A stretch of 5,664 nucleotides of DNA, from NCBI GenBank assembly GCA_003135035.1, contig PLDE01000182.1, forward strand, positions 1 through 5,664. Reading direction: 5' to 3'. Positions 1 to 4,994 of this stretch are shown piece after piece. Each line of letters starts with the position of its first letter. The first letter of the stretch is position 1. The position numbers and the translations under genes are program-made. A model generated the notes under the pieces. It ran no database searches and had not been told where the DNA came from. It worked only from the letters and a program-made list of their open reading frames with translations. This stretch comes from Candidatus Dormiibacterota bacterium. GTDB lineage: Bacteria > Chloroflexota > Dormibacteria > Aeolococcales > Bog-877.

Positions 1-982
1 GTTCACGCTCCACGTGGAGGACGCACTCCTCCTCGGCCAGGGGTAGGAAGCCGAGGCCATAGGCCAGCGCCGCCGGTTCGGTCGCTATGCCAACCTGAGC
101 TGCCCCGCTGGCAATCGCGCTGGCCACTTGCAGGTGGCCCGAGGCGTGGCTGGCATAGCCGGCCAAGCTGGAGTTCTCCACCCCAAGGCGGAGCAGTTCT
201 TGATCAAGCAGGCGTCTCGCCTCGGAGCCTAGTTCGCGGTTGACCCAGCGCAGTCTTCGCTCCAAAACCTCTTCCAAAGATCGGGCGTGGGCGGCACCGG
301 AGTCGGCCCTGAGGACCCCCTCCCGCCAGCCGGCGAAGCCGATCCTGGCCTGATTCCGAACAAGCCCGGGCGGGGTGCCGGCAGCGCGGGCATGGTGCAC
401 GGCGGCGGCATGGACCAGGCCGGCATCCAACAAACGGAGCGCCTCCTGGCTGGAGCAGGCCCACCACTCCATGGTCCAGCCCTCTCGAGCTGCGGCGATG
501 TGCTCCCCCAGCAGGGGCAGAGCCGGGTCGCAGCCAGCGACCACGATGGTCCGTCCGCTGCCCCAGACCTGGGCTTCGCCGCGCTCGAGCAAGCGGCCGC
601 TGGCCGGACCGAAACCCGCCACCATGGTGCGATCTCCAGTCAAAGGCAGGGCCACCCATCGCTCCCAGACGAGGGCCATCCGAGCCCGTCCTGGACGCGC
701 CTCGAGGCCCAACGAGACAGCTGTGACTGGGCGCGGCTCGAGTTCGGCCGCGAAGAGCTGATCGACGCTTGTGCCCAGCGCCCGGGCCAGTAGGAGAGCC
801 ACCCCCAAGGACGGCGACCAGGTCCCCGCCTCAGCCCCGGCAACCGCCTGTCGACTAACTCCACAGAGCTCAGCCAGTTCGCTCTGGGTCAGTCCGCCAG
901 CGAGGCGAGCCAGGCGCAAGCGGCGCCCGGCTTCGAGGGCCCCCGGCTGGGGCACGCGGCGGATCGGTCGGACCTCAGTCAA
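1..982 (-). CDS. Xre-type HTH regulator fused to a molybdate-binding-protein-like (PBP) domain, 3' end cut by window edge
   Basis: Probable one-component sensor that binds molybdate or tungstate in the cytoplasm and regulates the transporter genes before it. Residues ~17-75 form an Xre/HTH_3 domain (LTQSELAELCGVSRQAV, then SLGVALLLARALG). Residues ~100-327 resemble COG1910/PF12727 PBP-like domains: VVAGCDPALPLLGEHI near 147, WVNRELGSEARRLLD near 246-260, GYASHASGHLQVASAIASG near 275-293 and GFLPLAEEE near 311-319. There is no signal peptide, so this binding domain is cytoplasmic. The frame is open to position 1; I infer that a short C-terminal tail is missing. I chose the TTG start at 982 because GGAGG lies 6 nt upstream (989-993) and the codon overlaps the ATPase stop by 8 nt, implying translational coupling. 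GTG at 955 is an alternative without a well-spaced ribosome binding site. The domain architecture is clear; the ligand (Mo or W) and whether it activates or represses are inference. Confidence 0.85.
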   Translation of the reverse strand, partial: MTEVRPIRRVPQPGALEAGRRLRLARLAGGLTQSELAELCGVSRQAVAGAEAGTWSPSLGVALLLARALGTSVDQLFAAELEPRPVTAVSLGLEARPGRARMALVWERWVALPLTGDRTMVAGFGPASGRLLERGEAQVWGSGRTIVVAGCDPALPLLGEHIAAAREGWTMEWWACSSQEALRLLDAGLVHAAAVHHARAAGTPPGLVRNQARIGFAGWREGVLRADSGAAHARSLEEVLERRLRWVNRELGSEARRLLDQELLRLGVENSSLAGYASHASGHLQVASAIASGAAQVGIATEPAALAYGLGFLPLAEEECVLHVERE

Positions 983-1940
983 GCACCGCCTCCGCCCCGA
1001 CGAATAGCGGGGCACCGTCGGCACGAAGAAGCAGGATCGAACCCAGCTCGGGCGCCTCGTCGAAGCGACAGTGAAAACGTCCGCTCCACTCTCCCTGCGC
1101 CTCCATCTCAGCGTCGATACGCCCGCCTTCCGGCCGCACCCTAACCACTCTCGCGGAAATCCCGTCTCCTCCGGTGCGCTGGCTGACCGAGCGAACTCGA
1201 TCGGGATGAACGGCCAAGAGCTGGCCGCCGCGACGCAAAAAGCCGCGGTAGCCAACTATCGCCGCCACCCGGGCGCCGTTGGGTCGCAGGACCAGTTCCC
1301 GAGGATCGCCCACCTGCAGTATCTGGCCTCGGTCGAGGACGAGAACTCGATCGGCGAAGGCCTGGGCCTCGTGCAGTTGGTGAGTCACCAGCAGCGAGCT
1401 GACGCCCGCCGCGACCAGTTCCGTCCGGACCAGCTCCAGGAGTTCGAGCCCTAAGGTCTGGTCCAGCGAGCTGAAGGGCTCATCCAGACAGAGCACGCGC
1501 ACCCCCGTCTGGAGCGCCCGGCAGAGTGCAACCCGCTGGGCTTCGCCGCCGGAAAGCCCCCCTGGGCGGACGCCGAGCAGATCGCCCAGGCCCATCCGGG
1601 ATGCCGTCTCTCGAGCCAGTTCCACCGAAGCTTGGGGTGGGTAGCAGATGTTCTCCAGCACGGTCAGGTGGGGGAAGAGCCCTGCCCGCTGGCGGAGCAA
1701 CCCGACTCCGCGGTGGCCGGGACGGAGGTCCGCGCCAGGGTCAGCGGCTCGGCTCAGCCGGAGGTCGTCGAGCACGATCTGGCCCGCGCTCAAATGAAGC
1801 AGCCCCGCCACCGCCTCCAGGCAGGTGGTCTTCCCCGCCCCCGAGGGCCCGAGGATTGCCAGCCGCTCCCCGGGCTGGGCAGAGATGGCCAGTCTGACCG
1901 GGAACTCGCGCCTGGCTACCTCAAAGTCGGCGACGAGCAC
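975..1940 (-). CDS. Molybdate/tungstate ABC transporter ATP-binding protein (ModC/WtpC type)
   Basis: ATPase that powers oxyanion import at the inner face of the membrane with the permease encoded just upstream. Numbered from GTG 1940, it shows Walker A GPSGAGKTT (31-39), the Q-loop glutamine at 84 followed by AGLFPHLTV, signature LSGGEAQR (129-136), Walker B VLCLDEP (149-155), D-loop SSLD (157-160) and the switch histidine in VTHQ (187). After about residue 235 comes a C-terminal accessory region like the regulatory (TOBE-like) domains of ModC/CysA-type ATPases. It is 321 aa, a normal length. GTG 1940 has GGAG 5 nt upstream and places Walker A at residue ~31, as is typical; GTG 1961 gives 7 more residues but has a poorer ribosome binding site. 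Either start overlaps the permease gene (by 20 or 41 nt). The gene overlaps the regulator by 8 nt at its end. Substrate class comes from the neighbours; sulfate or iron are less likely alternatives. Confidence 0.9.
   Translation of the reverse strand: MLVADFEVARREFPVRLAISAQPGERLAILGPSGAGKTTCLEAVAGLLHLSAGQIVLDDLRLSRAADPGADLRPGHRGVGLLRQRAGLFPHLTVLENICYPPQASVELARETASRMGLGDLLGVRPGGLSGGEAQRVALCRALQTGVRVLCLDEPFSSLDQTLGLELLELVRTELVAAGVSSLLVTHQLHEAQAFADRVLVLDRGQILQVGDPRELVLRPNGARVAAIVGYRGFLRRGGQLLAVHPDRVRSVSQRTGGDGISARVVRVRPEGGRIDAEMEAQGEWSGRFHCRFDEAPELGSILLLRADGAPLFVGAEAVLD
989..993 (-). promoter_or_regulatory. Ribosome binding site supporting a TTG start for the regulator
   Basis: GGAGG on the minus strand lies inside the end of the ATPase gene, 6 nt before TTG 982. 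It is the best Shine-Dalgarno sequence in the transporter operon and decides the regulator start. Its position within the upstream gene fits coupled translation, with the regulator's own strong site perhaps setting its level relative to the transporter. Confidence 0.6.
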
Positions 1941-2739
1941 GGGCACTCCAGAGGTAGGCACCCACGGGCAGTGGCAGGGCCACTACCAGGAGCACCAGGG
2001 CGAAGGGCAGCGCCGAGCTGAGTCCCGTCTCCTGGAGAGTGACCCAGATCTGCATGGGGAGCCCAAACGGGTGGTAGGCGATGATCAGCACCGCGCCGAA
2101 AGCTCCCATAGCCCGGGCCCAGGTTATCGCCAGGGCGGTGGCAAGGCCGGGAGCGGCCAGCGGTGCGGTGACCCGCCGCCAGGTCCGCCAGCGACCATCC
2201 CCCAGCAGGGTCGCCGCCTCCTCCAGCTCGGGATCGACGCTGGCAAAAGCGGCCGCCGCCCCCAGAACGTAATACGGCACCGCCTCGTAGATCTCCGCCA
2301 CCACCAGGGCGAAGAAGGTGTCCGAGGCGCTCAGGTCAATGTGGCTGAGAGCGTTACCTATGGCAGTGTTCGGCCCGACCATGAAGATCAGCAACAAGCC
2401 GACCACCAGAGGTGGGGTGAGCAGGGGCAGGATGACCCCGATCTCCCAGATCCGGGGCCACGGAAGACGACCCCGGGCGAGCAGGTAGGCCAGCGGTGTG
2501 CCCAGCAGGAGGATCACCGCCAGCGCGACCAGCGACGCCAGGACCGACACCAGCAGCGGCTGCAGGGCACCGGGTTGGCGGAGCGCGCTCACGACCGACC
2601 CCGGAGTCAGGTGGGCGAAGAGGGCGATCAGGGGGCCGAGCAGGGCCACCCAGACGATCAGCGCTCCCACCAGGGCGGCCCCGGTGCTGACCCTGACCCC
2701 CGGTCCCCGCAACGCTGCCGGAGCGGGCGGAACGGTCAA
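1921..2739 (-). CDS. Molybdate/tungstate ABC transporter permease (ModB/WtpB type)
   Basis: Integral membrane subunit that forms the translocation path for molybdate or tungstate. It is 272 aa with about six hydrophobic segments, roughly at residues 20-43, 60-88, 100-122, 141-166, 198-222 and 243-265. Between the fourth and fifth is the EAA loop that contacts the ATPase: EEAATLLGDGRWRTWRRV, then TAPLAAPG (173-198), the pattern of BPD_transp_1 permeases. The TTG start overlaps the TGA stop of the binding-protein gene in a TTGA arrangement (2736-2739), so translation probably restarts from the upstream gene; no good Shine-Dalgarno sequence precedes it. TTG at 2712 is a possible shorter start. 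The 3' end runs into the ATPase gene. The basic C-terminus (ARARRRL) fits the positive-inside rule for a cytoplasmic end. Family and role are secure; the exact oxyanion is inferred from the operon. Confidence 0.9.
   Translation of the reverse strand: MTVPPAPAALRGPGVRVSTGAALVGALIVWVALLGPLIALFAHLTPGSVVSALRQPGALQPLLVSVLASLVALAVILLLGTPLAYLLARGRLPWPRIWEIGVILPLLTPPLVVGLLLIFMVGPNTAIGNALSHIDLSASDTFFALVVAEIYEAVPYYVLGAAAAFASVDPELEEAATLLGDGRWRTWRRVTAPLAAPGLATALAITWARAMGAFGAVLIIAYHPFGLPMQIWVTLQETGLSSALPFALVLLVVALPLPVGAYLWSARARRRL
1970..1984 (-). repeat. Small hairpin upstream of the ATPase start, inside the permease gene
   Basis: AGTGGC-CCT-GCCACT (minus strand) is a perfect 6-bp inverted repeat with a 3-nt loop. 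It lies 8 nt before GTG 1961 and about 30 nt before GTG 1940, within the last codons of the permease gene. It could tune ATPase translation, or it may be chance symmetry in GC-rich coding DNA. Confidence 0.25.
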
Positions 2740-3725
2740 CTCTTGGGGATGACGTTCCTTATCGACTGCGGAGCCGCCGACTTATCGCCCAGCAGGGCAG
2801 CGGGTAACACCTGGTAGCCCTCTTTGGTGAGGATCTTGCGCACCGTCTTGCTGAGCAGGAACTTTACGAAGGCGGTGCCGGCGGCGGCATCGCTCCCCTT
2901 CAGCAGCGAGGCCTCGAGATCAAGCAGTGAGCCTTGGACCACCTGCCCGGTCGCTAGGGTCAGCGACGCGCTCTGGTAGATCGCGCTGTCCCTGGGATCA
3001 CCGAAGTCGATTTGCGCGGGGAGTGACACGTAGGGGAGCCCGAGCTGAACCGCCTGGGGGAGATAGGCGCTGGCGGCGTCCAGCTGGCCCGCCTGGAGAG
3101 TCGGCTCCAATCCCGTCTCCGAGAAGATCTGCGAGCTGCCGTTGGCCCCCCCGAGGTCGGCGGCGGCGGTCGCGGCACTGACACCGAGGTACTTCTCGGA
3201 GAGGTGGACCATTTCGATGAAGCCCTGTCCCTGGGGGTCGATGGCGGGGTCGGTGCGACCCAGCTTGAAGCCGCGCGTCGCCATCAGAATGAAGAGGTCC
3301 TTGATGGGTAATTTGCCTTGCGAGATCTTCTTCAACTCGACCGCGTGAGGCCCCTCGGGGTAGTACGCCACCACCAGGGGACTGGCCGCAAACTGCACCG
3401 CCCAGGTGGTGAACTTGGGCTCGAGCAGGGCCATGGGGGCTGCCCCGATGGGGATGAAGATGTTGGGGGCGATCTCCCCGGCCACGATCTCCTGGGCCAG
3501 GCCCAGGCTGCCCATTGACTGATTCTGGTATTCGTCGCCGGTCTGCTTGATGAAGGGCGGACCCAGGTACCGGTCCATCAGCAACTGCAGCGAGCCGGCG
3601 CTCGCCACATTGGCCAACTCCGGCGTGCCACTGCTGGCACCGGCCACCGGCGCCAGGCTGACCGACGCCCCGACAACCAGGACCGCGGCCAAAGTGAGGG
3701 CAACGGTGACCCTCCGGTACTTCAC
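2736..3725 (-). CDS. Secreted molybdate/tungstate-type substrate-binding protein (ModA/WtpA-like)
   Basis: Extracellular binding protein that captures the oxyanion and delivers it to the permease. From GTG 3725 it is 329 aa. Residues 2-30 form a signal peptide: KYRR, a hydrophobic stretch from about 8 to 27, then AGA before SSG as a likely signal peptidase I site. I see no cysteine and therefore no lipobox, which is odd for a monoderm binding protein. Family signatures are AGSL (43-46), MGSLGLAQEIVAGE (71-84), SPLVVAYYPEG (115-125), GRTDPAIDPQG (156-166) and SAYLPQAVQLGLPYVSLP (219-236), the pattern of the ModA/WtpA molybdate/tungstate group. GTG 3725 was chosen because it gives a clean signal peptide and a -10 box ends 6 nt before it, implying a leaderless mRNA. 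GTG 3755 is an alternative. Much longer upstream extensions lack protein-like character. Mo versus W cannot be decided from sequence. Confidence 0.85.
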   Translation of the reverse strand: MKYRRVTVALTLAAVLVVGASVSLAPVAGASSGTPELANVASAGSLQLLMDRYLGPPFIKQTGDEYQNQSMGSLGLAQEIVAGEIAPNIFIPIGAAPMALLEPKFTTWAVQFAASPLVVAYYPEGPHAVELKKISQGKLPIKDLFILMATRGFKLGRTDPAIDPQGQGFIEMVHLSEKYLGVSAATAAADLGGANGSSQIFSETGLEPTLQAGQLDAASAYLPQAVQLGLPYVSLPAQIDFGDPRDSAIYQSASLTLATGQVVQGSLLDLEASLLKGSDAAAGTAFVKFLLSKTVRKILTKEGYQVLPAALLGDKSAAPQSIRNVIPKS

Positions 3726-3731
3726 CGGGAG

Positions 3732-3737
3732 AGCATA
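3732..3737 (-). promoter_or_regulatory. -10 element of the transporter operon promoter, probably leaderless
   Basis: On the minus strand TATGCT lies exactly 6 nt before GTG 3725. If transcription starts at that G, the hexamer occupies -12 to -7 and the mRNA has no leader. This fits the absence of a Shine-Dalgarno sequence before GTG 3725 and the TANNNT boxes known from leaderless actinobacterial genes. No good -35 hexamer is visible; the region from -30 to -35 (3755-3760) reads AAGCAG. Activator dependence is therefore possible. This is inference from spacing. Confidence 0.5.
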
Positions 3738-3757
3738 GTGGTTGCCCGACAGCACTG

Positions 3758-3772
3758 CTTGCGTAGCGCAAG
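3758..3772. promoter_or_regulatory. Candidate operator: perfect 6-3-6 inverted repeat upstream of the transporter operon
   Basis: CTTGCG-TAG-CGCAAG is a perfect inverted repeat with a 3-nt spacer. With transcription of the binding-protein gene starting at 3725 it spans -33 to -47, overlapping and just upstream of the -35 region, and it would not be transcribed. A dimeric HTH protein such as the Xre-PBP regulator encoded in the same operon is the natural candidate to bind it. It lies at -76 to -90 relative to the divergent DUF1707 gene. One 6+6 palindrome in a 122-nt gap can occur by chance, so position is the main support. Confidence 0.4.
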
Positions 3773-3835
3773 GCGTACCTTTGGCCCACGGTCGGACTGG
3801 ATCTCGCCCCGGTCGCTTCCGGCTAGAACCCGATA

Positions 3836-3841
3836 TAGACT
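3836..3841 (+). promoter_or_regulatory. -10 element for the DUF1707 gene, probably leaderless
   Basis: TAGACT (part of GATATAGACT) ends exactly 6 nt before ATG 3848. That places it at -12 to -7 if transcription begins at the A of ATG. No Shine-Dalgarno-like sequence lies between it and the start (GCGCGC only). The hexamer one 17-nt spacer upstream (3813-3818, TCGCTT) is a poor -35. The geometry is identical to that of the divergent transporter promoter. Confidence 0.5.
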
Positions 3842-3847
3842 GCGCGC

Positions 3848-4621
3848 ATGTCCGAACTCCCTCCAGGTCCGCCGGTACCGGCGCCACCTGGAGTCGGCCC
3901 CCGACTGCTGGCATCGGACCAGCGCCGGGATCAATCGGTGGCTCTCCTGAGCGCCGCCTGCGCCGACGGTCGCCTACCCCTGGAGGACTTCTCTCAGAGG
4001 GTGGATCTCGCCCTGGCAGCCCGCACCGTCGCTGAGTTGGCTCAGCTCGAGGCGGATCTGGGTCCGGTCCCGCCACCTGCGTATGCCGCTGCCCCAGAGG
4101 GTGCTCGGCGGACTCCCGCCTGGTTTGTGGCGATCATGTCCTCGACCGTGAAGCGCGGCCACTGGCTCCTCCATTCCTCCTCGCACGCGCTGGCGGTGAT
4201 GGGCGAGGTGACCCTGGATCTACGTGGTGCCGAGGTGGGCGCGCTGCATAGCCACATCAGCGCGGTGGCGGTCATGGGGTCAGTCAAAGTCATCGTGCCC
4301 GAGGGCATCAACGTCGAGGTCGATGGGCTGGCGGTGATGGGGAACAAGTCGGTTCGTGGCGGAGCCGACCACCCGCTGCCCGGCGCTCCGACCGTGGCCA
4401 TCACGGCGGTTGCCGTCATGGGCGAGGTGACGGTGGTGACCAAGGGACCCAAGCAACTCAAGTCGAAAGGGGACGGGGTGGTCGCAGCCCTCGGCAACCT
4501 CCACGACCACCTGCTCGACCGCCGGCAGCGCCATGCCGAGCGGCTTGAGCACCGGGCCGACAGGATCCAGCGGCTGGCCAGCCGTCGCCAGGCTCGTCTC
4601 GGCGACGGAGAGGACGAGTAG
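3848..4621 (+). CDS. DUF1707 (SHOCT-like) protein with AVMG beta repeats related to the LiaF C-terminal region
   Basis: Function not established. The 257-aa protein starts with a Pro/Gly-rich segment (5-18). A DUF1707 domain follows at about 19-72 (LLASDQRRDQ, ADGRLPLEDFSQRVDLALAARTVAELAQLEADL). Residues ~92-197 hold repeats centred on AVMG at 116, 141, 162 and 189, with a degenerate first copy at AIMSS (95). The pattern G-x-W then AVMGEVTLDLRGAEV matches the beta-rich C-terminal fold seen in cell-wall-active-antibiotic response/LiaF-like proteins. The tail (~203-257) is highly charged, rich in Arg, His and Asp, and probably helical. There is no membrane segment and no signal peptide, so it is likely cytoplasmic. 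ATG 3848 was chosen because the -10 box ends 6 nt upstream and the DUF1707 domain follows directly. It is transcribed away from the transporter operon and converges on the PCD gene. A role in envelope stress is only inferred from the family. Confidence 0.85.
   Translation: MSELPPGPPVPAPPGVGPRLLASDQRRDQSVALLSAACADGRLPLEDFSQRVDLALAARTVAELAQLEADLGPVPPPAYAAAPEGARRTPAWFVAIMSSTVKRGHWLLHSSSHALAVMGEVTLDLRGAEVGALHSHISAVAVMGSVKVIVPEGINVEVDGLAVMGNKSVRGGADHPLPGAPTVAITAVAVMGEVTVVTKGPKQLKSKGDGVVAALGNLHDHLLDRRQRHAERLEHRADRIQRLASRRQARLGDGEDE
3861..3893 (+). repeat. Strong hairpin / compound inverted repeat inside the first codons of the DUF1707 gene
   Basis: Outer arms CTCCAGGT (3861-3868) and ACCTGGAG (3886-3893) are perfect complements. 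They flank a perfect 14-bp palindrome, CGCCGGTACCGGCG (3870-3883). As RNA this folds into 8 bp, a 1x2 internal loop, then 5 bp capped by a GUAC tetraloop, beginning 14 nt into the coding sequence. The codons specify a Pro/Gly-rich segment (codons 5-16), so GC-rich composition contributes to the symmetry. Confidence 0.55.
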
Positions 4622-4644
4622 GGTCACCTCCGCGATCGGAGACC
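4622..4644. terminator. Possible bidirectional terminator hairpin between convergent genes
   Basis: CTCCG-CGAT-CGGAG (4628-4641) forms a 5-bp stem with a 4-nt loop. Outer GGT (4622-4624) can pair with ACC (4642-4644) across a 3-nt bulge. It fills the 25-nt gap between the DUF1707 stop (4619-4621) and the PCD stop (4647-4649). No T-tract follows on either strand, so it is not a textbook intrinsic terminator; placement is the main support. Confidence 0.35.
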
Positions 4645-4646
4645 GA

Positions 4647-4991
4647 CTAGCTCTGTGGCTCCGCTGCGGCAACCCGGTCGATCTTGGCGGCCAGGATGAA
4701 GTCATTGCGGGTCAGGCCCCCGGCGGCGTGGGTGGTCAGTCCCAGGGCCAGGTAACCCCAGCCGACGCAGAGGTCAGGGTGATGCGACTCGCGCTCGGCG
4801 ATTAGGGCCACCCGGGTCGCCAGAGTGAAGGCCGCGGCGAAGTTGGCCAAGCTGAGCCGCCGGCGCAGACAGGCATCGTCGATGGCCCAGTCGCCATCGA
4901 GCTGACCCAGCAGTCCCGCCGCCTCGGCCGCACTGAGGGTGGGGGTATCTGCGGTGCAACTCTGGCAGCGCTCACGGGCTAGCTCGGACAT
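4647..4991 (-). CDS. Pterin-4a-carbinolamine dehydratase family protein (PCD/DCoH, COG2154)
   Basis: Enzyme family that dehydrates 4a-hydroxytetrahydropterin so that the oxidised pterin cofactor can be recycled, classically after aromatic amino acid hydroxylases. The 114-aa protein has the hallmark ESHHPD (68-73) with the two catalytic-type histidines at 70 and 71, and the third at 88 in TTHAAGGLTRNDFILAAKID (86-105); length and motif spacing are normal. The N-terminus carries CQSC (9-12), outside the core and not conserved as far as I know. ATG 4991 has GGGGGAG 6 nt upstream and begins 3 nt after the stop of the phosphorylase-like gene, so the two are probably co-transcribed. No aromatic hydroxylase is visible in the window. 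Some COG2154 members have been linked by comparative genomics to molybdopterin metabolism, which would fit the nearby Mo/W importer, but that is inference. Confidence 0.9.
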   Translation of the reverse strand: MSELARERCQSCTADTPTLSAAEAAGLLGQLDGDWAIDDACLRRRLSLANFAAAFTLATRVALIAERESHHPDLCVGWGYLALGLTTHAAGGLTRNDFILAAKIDRVAAAEPQS

Positions 4992-4994
4992 GGG

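Noticed and set aside
593..600. GCGGCCGC palindrome in the regulator gene
   Set aside because: An 8-bp palindrome is expected by chance in DNA of this GC content, and it encodes ordinary residues of the PBP-like domain.
287..793. Plus-strand open frame opposite the regulator gene
   Set aside because: Low-complexity composition and no motif; the minus-strand frame encodes an obvious HTH plus PBP-like domain throughout.
1825..2817. 330-codon open frame on the plus strand opposite the permease and ATPase genes
   Set aside because: The translation is rich in Gln, Gly, Arg and Pro with no recognisable domain, while the minus strand in the same place has clear permease and ATPase motifs. It is a GC-rich shadow frame.
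3726..3738. ATG in the sequence CTATGCTC just upstream of GTG 3725 as the binding-protein start
   Set aside because: It is out of frame and reaches a stop within four codons; the bases are better explained as a -10 element.
3726..4076. Upstream extension of the binding-protein frame that would give a 446-aa protein
   Set aside because: The extension lacks protein-like composition, would cover the divergent promoter and run into the DUF1707 gene, and would bury a clean signal peptide inside the protein.
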